A stretch of DNA of 11,333 nucleotides from Selenomonadaceae bacterium UBA2897 (GTDB lineage Bacteria; Bacillota; Negativicutes; Selenomonadales; Selenomonadaceae), in NCBI GenBank assembly GCA_002350105.1, contig DEDT01000018.1:1-11333 (forward strand). The letters run 5' to 3'. Shown in pieces: positions 1-7,962 of this stretch; the first letter of the stretch is position 1, and each line of letters begins with the position of its first letter. The translations under genes and the position numbers were made by a program. The notes beneath the pieces are model-generated. The model was not told where the DNA came from. It searched no databases and worked only from the letters and a program-made list of their open reading frames with translations.

Positions 1-2892
<2,892 letters not shown>

Positions 2893-2918
2893 AATTTCAT
2901 AGCAAGATGACCACAAGC

Positions 2919-2950
2919 AACAGGGGCTGCCATACGGCGGCCTCTGTTTT
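2919..2950 (+). terminator. Rho-independent terminator of ileS
   Basis: A 13-bp stem (2919-2931 with 2936-2948, including two G-U pairs) has a four-base ATAC loop and runs into TTTT. It lies 27 bases after the ileS stop codon, the expected place for an intrinsic terminator. Confidence 0.85.
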
Positions 2951-2969
2951 GCTGTATCGCAAAGTTAAT

Positions 2970-3248
2970 ATGCAGGCCCTGGTAGTAAACGGCTTAACCC
3001 CGTATTACTGGACGTCAAAGGGGACAGCGGAGGTGGATTTCGTCTACCTGGCAAAGGATGGGCAGATTGTGCCGGTGGAGGTGAAGTCAGATCAGCATGT
3101 GCGTGCGAAAAGCCTGCATAAATTCTGCACGACCTATGCCATCACACGGGCCATACGCATTTCAGCCCGTAACTTTGGTACAGAGGGCGGCATCATCAGC
3201 CTGCCGTTATACGCTGTATTTTGTCTGGCAGAGGGTAAAGCGTGGTAG
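2970..3248 (+). pseudogene. C-terminal remnant of a DUF4143-type AAA+ ATPase
   Basis: About 92 codons match the end of the widespread ATPase family that carries a C-terminal DUF4143 domain. Recognisable blocks are QALVVNGLTPYYWTS, then AEVDFV and PVEVKS (the acidic-x-lysine arrangement of a degenerate PD-(D/E)XK nuclease-like fold), then VRAKSL, and LPLYAVF near the end. Full-length members are about 400 residues with an N-terminal Walker A P-loop; here that domain and most of DUF4143 are absent. The open frame runs upstream to 2907, but that part overlaps the ileS terminator and does not look like protein of this family. ATG 2970 has no convincing ribosome binding site. I read it as a decayed gene fragment left by deletion or by insertion of neighbouring DNA. 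A translated small protein is possible but unlikely. Confidence 0.8.
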
Positions 3249-3284
3249 TAGGTATTTTGGGCCAGTGCGATTCGAGCAAAGAAA

Positions 3285-3313
3285 AAGCAGCTTTTGCGGC
3301 TGCTTAATTTTTT
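3285..3313 (+). terminator. Rho-independent terminator after the DUF4143 remnant
   Basis: A perfect 7-bp stem (AAGCAGC at 3285-3291 with GCTGCTT at 3299-3305) with a 7-base loop is followed by AA and six T residues (3308-3313). It insulates the downstream operon from read-through and probably once served the intact ATPase gene. Confidence 0.8.
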
Positions 3314-3334
3314 GCACGAATAGTTCAGCCAAAT

Positions 3335-3363
3335 TTGACATGCATCATTTTATTTGCTATATT
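3335..3363 (+). promoter_or_regulatory. Strong sigma-A type promoter for the DUF4417 operon
   Basis: TTGACA (3335-3340) is separated by 17 bases from TATATT (3358-3363), and TG at 3355-3356 gives an extended -10. The predicted start is near 3370, about 50 bases ahead of the first gene. The -35 is a perfect consensus, which suggests high expression unless repressed. Confidence 0.85.
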
Positions 3364-3373
3364 ATTGTTAGAC

Positions 3374-3391
3374 TTTAGCGAACAAGCTAAA
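3374..3391. promoter_or_regulatory. Palindrome TTTAGC-N6-GCTAAA, candidate operator
   Basis: A perfect 6+6 inverted repeat with a 6-base spacer sits immediately downstream of the expected transcription start of the promoter at 3335-3363. That is a typical place for a dimeric helix-turn-helix repressor to block transcription. The stem is AT-rich and has no T-run after it, so a terminator is unlikely. The XRE protein encoded at 4957 is a possible binder, but its own promoter carries a different palindrome, so the link is only a guess. Confidence 0.5.
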
Positions 3392-3420
3392 ACATAAACA
3401 AAACAAAATGAGGTGATAGC

Positions 3421-4137
3421 ATGATTTATTCCAATCGCGATTATACGCGTATCGTACGTCCGTTGCCGGGATACGTGGAAAGGGATGCTTATGGCATTCC
3501 GGTTATTGAGCCAGAGCCGATTGATATTTCTAATATCAATAACGGAAAATGGCTGACCAATATTGCGAATGCCACAGCACATGCAAGGCATCGGAAAAGC
3601 AAGATTGTACATTGCTTTTCCTACGATGATACCTTGTGGAGGCAGTATAATAACCCCTGGGGCTTTTTGCAGCGGGTTGGTGATTATTATGCTGTGAGCA
3701 GCATGGATTTCAGTATGGACGAGAACATGACGGTGGCGCAGGTGATAGGATGTACATTCCAAAATCGGTGGAGTGGTGCTTTCTTGCAGGTTAACGGCAA
3801 GAGGACAATCCCCACGGTGGGATGGACGGTGGAGGAACTGGATGATATTTCCTTTAGTGGCTTGAGGGATGGCGGTGTATTTATCATCTCATCGATGAGT
3901 GTGCGTGATACTGCCCAAACGCTCAAGACATTTTTACGCGGTTATCTTGTCTTGCGTGAGCGATTCCCCAATACGCAGATTATCTGTGTGGGGGACTTCA
4001 TACCAGGGATGGACCATGATATTTGCTTTGTGAAATATAAAGAGAGTTTCGGCTCATGGGACCGTCATCCAGGAGCTATTTGGCAACCATCACTTTTTAA
4101 CTGGGATGGTTCAGTTGCAAATCTGGGAGGTATGTGA
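3421..4137 (+). CDS. DUF4417 domain-containing protein
   Basis: This is a 238-residue soluble protein with no signal peptide or membrane segment. The core from about residue 63 to 213 has the DUF4417 pattern as I know it: a VHCFSYDD strand, the LWRQYNNPWGFLQRV helix, VSSMDFSMDENM, then FQNRWSGAFLQ, IPTVGW, a glycine-rich turn followed by IISSMSV, a FLRGY helix, and IICVGDFIPGM. The family has no established function; it occurs in phages, plasmids and genomic islands. The start is set by AGGTGA four bases before the ATG. It is the first gene of an operon: the next gene starts two bases after this stop, with its GGGAGG ribosome site inside this gene's end. Base composition is visibly more AT-rich than ileS, in keeping with acquired DNA. 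Confidence 0.8.
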   Translation: MIYSNRDYTRIVRPLPGYVERDAYGIPVIEPEPIDISNINNGKWLTNIANATAHARHRKSKIVHCFSYDDTLWRQYNNPWGFLQRVGDYYAVSSMDFSMDENMTVAQVIGCTFQNRWSGAFLQVNGKRTIPTVGWTVEELDDISFSGLRDGGVFIISSMSVRDTAQTLKTFLRGYLVLRERFPNTQIICVGDFIPGMDHDICFVKYKESFGSWDRHPGAIWQPSLFNWDGSVANLGGM

Positions 4138-4138
4138 A

Positions 4139-4519
4139 ATGGCATCGCGCGGCGCAGTGGCCAAGAATGGACATGTTACGACGAGCACGTACAAGGTCGT
4201 CAGGCAAGTTTTCGATGCCAAGGTTTTGGTGGGTGCCAAACATGCGCATGGCTTGCCTGATTATGCACATACTCCTAATAGCAAGTACATCAAAGAAAAC
4301 TCAGATGGATCATTTCGTGAGATGCGGATTTATAATGGTGAGGGGCGGGTGTTCTTGGAAATTGCTTATCATTGTGAGGAGCGCCTCACAGGTAACCGAC
4401 ATGAACCGGTGCTCCACTACCACACCTACGATGAAAATCTGGCACGCTCACAAGGCGAACGATTGCCAGATGATATGCATGAGAAATATAGTAAATATTT
4501 GGAGGCGTATGGTTTATGA
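4139..4519 (+). CDS. Small protein of unknown function, second gene of the DUF4417 operon
   Basis: This is a 126-residue protein. I chose ATG 4139 over the upstream in-frame ATG 4106 because GGGAGG at 4125-4130 is eight bases before it and because it avoids overlap with the DUF4417 gene. The N-terminus is basic and polar. The core contains HGLPDYAHTPNSKYI, a GSFREMRIYNGEGR strand-turn-strand, EIAYHCEE, and a histidine-rich VLHYHTYDENLARS segment. This resembles C-terminal modules I associate with phage head or polymorphic-toxin proteins ('HTPNS...YD..G...EI.YH...HYH'), but I cannot name the family. The conserved-looking histidines and glutamates could form a metal or nuclease site; that is speculation. 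Its stop overlaps the next start (ATGA at 4516-4519), so the two are translationally coupled and probably made in fixed ratio. Confidence 0.7.
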   Translation: MASRGAVAKNGHVTTSTYKVVRQVFDAKVLVGAKHAHGLPDYAHTPNSKYIKENSDGSFREMRIYNGEGRVFLEIAYHCEERLTGNRHEPVLHYHTYDENLARSQGERLPDDMHEKYSKYLEAYGL

Positions 4520-4881
4520 AGAACGGCAGTTTAGAACAGTTCCTGGATACGGGCTGGTATACGGAAGCCGAGCTATACTATCATGGATATGTTTACTGGT
4601 GCGAAGGCTGTACAGATGAGAAAACTCAGGAAACGACCTTTTTTGTGAATTGTTGGCGTGCTGAATGTGAAGATGGTAAATTGTATCGTGAATATCGCGA
4701 TGAAGAAAATCAACTGCTGAAGTTCCATCGTGCCTATGAGGACCACGACCGAGATATGGGGGCGTTAAAGAAGCGCTTCCTGCAGGCACCAGTATTTGCC
4801 GGTAAGTCATTTTGGCAGGTGGAGAAGAAGCTGATTTGGGTCGAGCCAGGTGAGCCAATTCATATCAGGCATGACGCTTGA
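4516..4881 (+). CDS. Hypothetical acidic protein, third gene of the DUF4417 operon
   Basis: This is a 121-residue protein rich in acidic and aromatic residues, with no signal peptide or membrane segment. The family is not recognised. Visible features are LEQFLDTGWYTEAELYYHGYVYW near the N-terminus (written here only to residue 27), a cysteine set at about residues 29, 32, 46 and 51, a charged EYRDEENQ turn, and a FWQVEKKLIWVE segment near the end. It is coupled to the preceding gene by an ATGA overlap. Size, acidity and position suggest a binding partner of the second protein, as in an effector-immunity or toxin-antitoxin arrangement, but no sequence motif proves this. The -35 box of the next promoter lies across its stop codon. 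Confidence 0.65.
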   Translation: MKNGSLEQFLDTGWYTEAELYYHGYVYWCEGCTDEKTQETTFFVNCWRAECEDGKLYREYRDEENQLLKFHRAYEDHDRDMGALKKRFLQAPVFAGKSFWQVEKKLIWVEPGEPIHIRHDA

Positions 4882-4906
4882 CGCAGAAAAACTGCTCTTT
4901 TATAAT
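4878..4906 (+). promoter_or_regulatory. Sigma-A type promoter for the XRE-ImmA pair
   Basis: TTGACG (4878-4883) and a perfect TATAAT (4901-4906) are separated by 17 bases. The -35 box overlaps the stop codon of the upstream gene, so the regulator pair can be transcribed alone as well as by read-through. Confidence 0.85.
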
Positions 4907-4912
4907 TGAATA

Positions 4913-4937
4913 AGGCATGGGGTATTAACCCTTGCCT
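4913..4937. promoter_or_regulatory. Imperfect palindrome at the XRE promoter start point, candidate autoregulatory operator
   Basis: AGGCATGGG (4913-4921) and CCCTTGCCT (4929-4937) pair at eight of nine positions around a 7-base spacer. The left arm begins where transcription from the 4878-4906 promoter should start. XRE regulators commonly repress their own gene through such a site. A weak RNA hairpin is the alternative. Confidence 0.5.
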
Positions 4938-4956
4938 GACATAGGGGGCAGCAGAC

Positions 4957-5322
4957 ATGACGGGAGAATTCGGCGCGTTCATCCGCGAGAAGCGGACGAA
5001 CCAACACATCACATTGCGGAAACTGGCAAGCGACCTCGGTATTGTTCCCGCATACATGAGCGATATCGAGAAAGGACGCAGATATCCACCGGACAAGGAA
5101 AAGTTGTTCCGCATGGCAGAGCTCTTGCAGCTCACGCCGGAGGAGCAGGCACAGATGTTTGATCTTGCCGCTGGTGAAAAGGCCGAGGGTGTTTCGCAGG
5201 ATATCTCTGACTATATCATGGATGATAAACTTGTTCGTGTGGCGCTGCGTACGGCAAAGAAGAATAATGTCTCGCAAGATAAGTGGGAGCAGGTCATTCG
5301 CCTGTTTAATGATGAAGCATGA
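4957..5322 (+). CDS. XRE-family helix-turn-helix transcriptional regulator
   Basis: This is a 121-residue DNA-binding protein. Residues about 5-60 form a Cro/C1-type helix-turn-helix: FGAFIREKR, then TLRKLASDLGI as the first helices, PAYMSDIEKGRRYP as the recognition helix and turn, then the LFRMAELLQL helix. The remaining 60 residues are a helical tail probably used for dimerisation. A run of G at 4944-4948 provides the ribosome site eight bases before ATG 4957. The stop overlaps the start of the metallopeptidase gene (ATGA at 5319-5322), the usual arrangement of repressor plus ImmA-like protease in integrative elements such as ICEBs1. By analogy the protein is a repressor relieved by cleavage. 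Its target is not shown by the sequence; its own promoter palindrome at 4913-4937 is the best candidate. Confidence 0.92.
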   Translation: MTGEFGAFIREKRTNQHITLRKLASDLGIVPAYMSDIEKGRRYPPDKEKLFRMAELLQLTPEEQAQMFDLAAGEKAEGVSQDISDYIMDDKLVRVALRTAKKNNVSQDKWEQVIRLFNDEA

Positions 5323-6020
5323 GTAAATACCTTATGTATGACAGGAAACAGCTGCAAAAGATAGCAGAGGCGTTCCTGTATAGTTATCGTCCAGAAATGC
5401 TGGAACGGCCAATTGAAAAATTCGACGTGTATGATGTGGTAGAAAACAAATTGCACGCTGAGGTTGACTGGCAATTCCTTTCCGCTGACGAGTCAGTTCT
5501 AGGTATGACGGCATTTACCACGGAGATGTTGCGGGTCTATACAGACGAAGATGTTTTGCCACATCAAGTAACCAGGATGATTAAAGTAGAAGCAGGTACT
5601 ATTTTGATAGAGCGGGCCTTGAGCGAAGATGAGATCCGTAAAGGACAAGAAAATTTTACGGTCATGCATGAGGTGTTCCATTCCCTGTTGCATCGGGAGT
5701 TTTTTTGCTCATTGCCGTCGAGTGCTTATCTGGAGCATCAGCAGGCCAAATCACATTATCTGACTAATGGGCATCGGCAGTTGGAGACGCCGCTTGATTT
5801 TGTAGAATGGCAGGCAGACACGTGTGCTGCCTGCTTTCTTATGCCTGAAAAGGCAGTGCGCAAAGCATTTTGCAGGATGCAAAACAAATTTCAGCAGATT
5901 ATGCCGCAGGAGCAGTTCTTGCAGGGGGCAATCCCGATATTAGCGGATTGTTTTCATGTTTCCCGCTTGGCAATGGCGTATCGATTGCAGGAATTACAAC
6001 TAGTATGTAGAACTCATTAA
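5319..6020 (+). CDS. ImmA/IrrE-type zinc metallopeptidase
   Basis: This is a 233-residue cytosolic protease-like protein. The zinc motif HEVFH is at residues 117-121 (ligands H117 and H121, catalytic E118). The third ligand is expected in the downstream helix EWQADTCAACFLMP beginning at E163, which matches the ExxAxxFAxxLLMP signature of the family. A C-terminal helical stretch with DCFHVSRLAMAYRL fits the usual 'F.VS..A...RL' helix-turn-helix-like end of these proteases. In ICEBs1, ImmA cleaves the repressor ImmR; in Deinococcus, IrrE cleaves DdrO. Being translationally coupled to an XRE gene, this protein probably cleaves or inactivates that regulator in response to stress or another cue. 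All key residues are present, so it should be active. The insert between HEVFH and EWQAD is longer than in compact members. Confidence 0.92.
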   Translation: MSKYLMYDRKQLQKIAEAFLYSYRPEMLERPIEKFDVYDVVENKLHAEVDWQFLSADESVLGMTAFTTEMLRVYTDEDVLPHQVTRMIKVEAGTILIERALSEDEIRKGQENFTVMHEVFHSLLHREFFCSLPSSAYLEHQQAKSHYLTNGHRQLETPLDFVEWQADTCAACFLMPEKAVRKAFCRMQNKFQQIMPQEQFLQGAIPILADCFHVSRLAMAYRLQELQLVCRTH

Positions 6021-6048
6021 ATATCAGCATAAAGGGCGGAGGGCATTT

Positions 6049-6771
6049 ATGGATCAGCAAATACACAATCGTCTTGTCTCTTTTATTTGGGGCATCGCTA
6101 ATGACTGTCTCGTAGACGTCTATGAGGTGGGGGATTATCGCAAGGTCATTCTGCCAATGATGGTTATTCGGCGGTTTGATGCGGTGCTCGCACCGACCAA
6201 GGCGGCGGTGCTGGCGTTGCGGCAGAAGCTCGAGGCAGCGGACATGACGGATTTCGATGATGCGCTCTGCCATGTGGCGGGATATGCGTTCTGCAACAGT
6301 TCGCCGTTCACGCTGACGGATTTGCGCTCGCGCACGAACCGGCAGCAGCTGGAGCAGGATTTCCGCCTCTATCTGGATGGCTTCAGTGAGAATGTGCAGG
6401 ATATCATCAACCGGTTCAAGTTCCGCGCGCAGATTGAGACGCTTTCGGAGCATGATGTGCTCGGCCTGCTCATCGAGCGCTTCACAGATCCGACCATCAA
6501 TCTATCAAACAAGCCTGTACTTGATGAGAAGGGAAATGAACTCCTGCCGGCGCTGGACAATCACACGATGGGGACGGCGTTCGAGGAGGTCATCCGCCGT
6601 TTCAACGAGGAGACGAATGTCACGGATGCGGGGCGCCACTTCACGCCGCGCGATGTCGTGCGGCTCATGGCGGAACTGGCTTTCGTGCCGGTGGCGGACA
6701 AGATACAGGATTCGACGTATCTGATTTATGAAATAAAAACGCAAAATTTGATACAACGCACAGCGGCCTGA
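6049..6771 (+). pseudogene. hsdM: Type I restriction-modification methyltransferase subunit HsdM, 3' truncated by insertion
   Basis: HsdM with HsdS and HsdR methylates adenine in split recognition sites. A good GGAGGG site five bases before ATG 6049 sets the start. Residues 1-170 are the N-terminal helical HsdM_N domain (FIWGIANDCL, VILPMMVIRRFD, FRAQIETL). Residues about 172-227 enter the methylase domain with TMGTAFEEVIRRFNE and GRHFTPRDVVRLMAEL. In intact HsdM the next residues after STYLIY are D-G-A-C-G-T-G-G, SAM motif I. Here the frame continues as E228 then IKTQNLIQRTAA and stops, so motif I and the NPPF catalytic motif are missing. About 500 residues are usual. The product cannot methylate. 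The break coincides with the left end of the recombinase-bearing DNA, and the rest of hsdM is expected beyond the right end of the window. Confidence 0.9.
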
Positions 6772-6773
6772 CC

Positions 6774-6824
6774 AAAGGGGTGTCGCAGGGGTCAAAGGGG
6801 TGTCGGTCTGATTAGGGGTGTCGG
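6774..6824 (+). repeat. Three direct repeats of AGGGGTGTCG near the element's left end
   Basis: Copies start at 6776, 6796 and 6814 (spacings 20 and 18 bases, about two helical turns). The first two share the longer core CAAAGGGGTGTCG, and the last two share a trailing extra G. Same-face spacing suggests a protein-binding array, possibly recombinase or accessory sites at the element end or an operator for the cargo genes. Confidence 0.8.
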
Positions 6825-6850
6825 TTTTCTGAAATCGACGCTATTTTTAT
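6820..6850 (+). terminator. Possible weak hairpin terminator or operator before the cargo genes
   Basis: GTCGGTTT (6820-6827) pairs with AAATCGAC (6832-6839), with one G-U pair and a TCTG loop, and ATTTTT follows at 6843-6848. It could end the broken hsdM transcript. It overlaps the third direct repeat, so an operator role is an alternative. Confidence 0.35.
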
Positions 6851-6867
6851 CTTCGGGAGGTTTTGTG

Positions 6868-7059
6868 ATGCCTACAATTTCAAAGAAAGAATACGAAGAG
6901 TACAAGAGTCTGTGTTATGATAGAGACCACGGAAGGATTTTAACCCCTGATGGACTTAGGCTGATATGCGAAGGGTTAAACCGTGACCCTGAAGCCATCG
7001 GGAAACACATGCTAGAAACTTTAGCGAAAATGAGGCAAGAGAAAAGATATGGTTTTTGA
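6868..7059 (+). CDS. Small hypothetical protein, first cargo gene
   Basis: This is a 63-residue, charged, probably helical protein. ATG 6868 is preferred over the in-frame GTG 6865 because GGGAGG at 6855-6860 is then seven bases upstream. Residues 3-18 (TISKKEYEEYKSLCYD) look like a helix, followed by a TPDGLRLICEGLN segment and a basic tail ending EKRYGF. The family is not recognised. The stop lies 11 bases inside the next gene, so the two are coupled. A small charged protein ahead of a larger one recalls antitoxin-toxin order, but nothing in the sequence settles this. No clear sigma-A promoter was found in the 96 bases upstream. Confidence 0.65.
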   Translation: MPTISKKEYEEYKSLCYDRDHGRILTPDGLRLICEGLNRDPEAIGKHMLETLAKMRQEKRYGF

Positions 7060-7897
7060 TACTCGAACAGTCGATACTATGAAAGAAAGTCTTGCACACT
7101 ATTTTGATATTTCTTGCGAGGAACTTGTTGAGTTTATAAAGGAAGCAGCTGATAATACTCAGGCAAAATCTCGCGGCCTGTTCAATGCCGATATTTTTAC
7201 AGAAGAGCTCGATGCTTTTTTAGAAAACATTGAAGTAACCGAACAGATTGATGGCGTAATGTGCTTCCACTTTTCAAGGCGGATTAACAATACAGCACCG
7301 GACTTTAGAACATATAACCTAAAGGACTTGCTTCTCACTGACAATCCAATGTCATCATTTTTGAATGAAAGCGGCTATGAGTTCTTTGAAGAAGATGGAC
7401 ATTTGGCTTTCAAGTATAATGGGGTAGAGTATTTCCCAGAAACCGGTGATGAGCCATGTGCAAGCCTGCTTGCAAATCGGTTGGGCCGCAATTCGATAGA
7501 CGCTGACTACTGCTTTAATGGGCTTGCGTTTGGAGATTGTCTAATGAAGAATCTGTATGCCCGTAGCTTGTTTGAGGGGCCAGAATTCTTATCAACTTTG
7601 GCAGAATATGTGTGCGATGACAACCTTCTTGAAAACTATAAACGGCATAGTACTTATTTTTGTTTCCGTTATATCTTACCACTCGAGAGCGTGATTATTG
7701 ATGGGTGTGAGTCTCTTGAGCAGTACGATATTATTTGGTACTTAATTCATCAGATGGCAAGCAGAATAATGATTTACGAAGATGGAGGGGAGCCAAGTAC
7801 AGATGATGATAATCCTATCATACGAGTTGCTGATGATGCGATTCTCCCTTCAGAGTACATTCAGGCAGTAGAAGAAATAACGTTAGACATGCTATGA
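7049..7897 (+). CDS. Hypothetical protein, second cargo gene (possible ADP-ribosyltransferase-like fold)
   Basis: This is a 282-residue acidic soluble protein, more AT-rich than the flanking genes. I recognise no named family. Residues 1-60 are helical. A strand with MCFHFSRRIN at 71-80 is followed by NLKDLLLTDNPMSSFL (90-105), then FEEDGHLAFKYNG (113-125). Helices follow in the middle, then FCFRYILP (204-211) and a C-terminal DDAILPSEYIQAVEEI (262-277). The order 'H-x-S-R, then a leucine-rich loop, then a late ILPSEYI' resembles ADP-ribosyltransferase-like proteins such as KptA and DarT relatives, where an early His binds NAD and a late conserved segment completes the site. This is a low-confidence idea. 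The start at 7049 has only a weak ribosome site and relies on coupling; ATG 7079 (residue 11) is an alternative. A terminator follows the stop. Confidence 0.7.
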   Translation: MVFDTRTVDTMKESLAHYFDISCEELVEFIKEAADNTQAKSRGLFNADIFTEELDAFLENIEVTEQIDGVMCFHFSRRINNTAPDFRTYNLKDLLLTDNPMSSFLNESGYEFFEEDGHLAFKYNGVEYFPETGDEPCASLLANRLGRNSIDADYCFNGLAFGDCLMKNLYARSLFEGPEFLSTLAEYVCDDNLLENYKRHSTYFCFRYILPLESVIIDGCESLEQYDIIWYLIHQMASRIMIYEDGGEPSTDDDNPIIRVADDAILPSEYIQAVEEITLDML

Positions 7898-7904
7898 GCA
7901 TAAG

Positions 7905-7950
7905 AAAGCGCCTCACCGCTGGTAAGAAAACCAGTAGTGAGGCGTTTATA
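7905..7950. terminator. Bidirectional terminator between the cargo genes and the recombinase genes
   Basis: A 15-base inverted repeat (7909-7923 with 7930-7944, two mismatches) with a 6-base AAGAAA loop has TTTATAT to its right and, read on the minus strand, TTTCTTA to its left. It lies between two convergent genes, 12 bases after the plus-strand stop and 18 before the minus-strand stop. Confidence 0.85.
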
Positions 7951-7962
7951 TACATAATTGGT

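Noticed and set aside
3325..3762. Minus-strand open frame of 145 codons opposite the DUF4417 gene and its promoter
   Set aside because: The region has a near-consensus plus-strand promoter and a plus-strand gene with recognisable domain blocks; the reverse frame has neither.
4106..4138. Upstream ATG for the second gene of the DUF4417 operon
   Set aside because: It would overlap the previous gene by 32 bases and lacks a ribosome site, whereas ATG 4139 has GGGAGG at proper spacing.
5899..6453. Minus-strand open frame of 184 codons across the ImmA-hsdM junction
   Set aside because: It spans two well-supported genes on the other strand and lacks a start signal.
7018..7031. TTTAGCGAAAA resembling one half of the TTTAGC palindrome
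   Set aside because: There is no second half-site and it lies inside a coding region, so it is probably chance.
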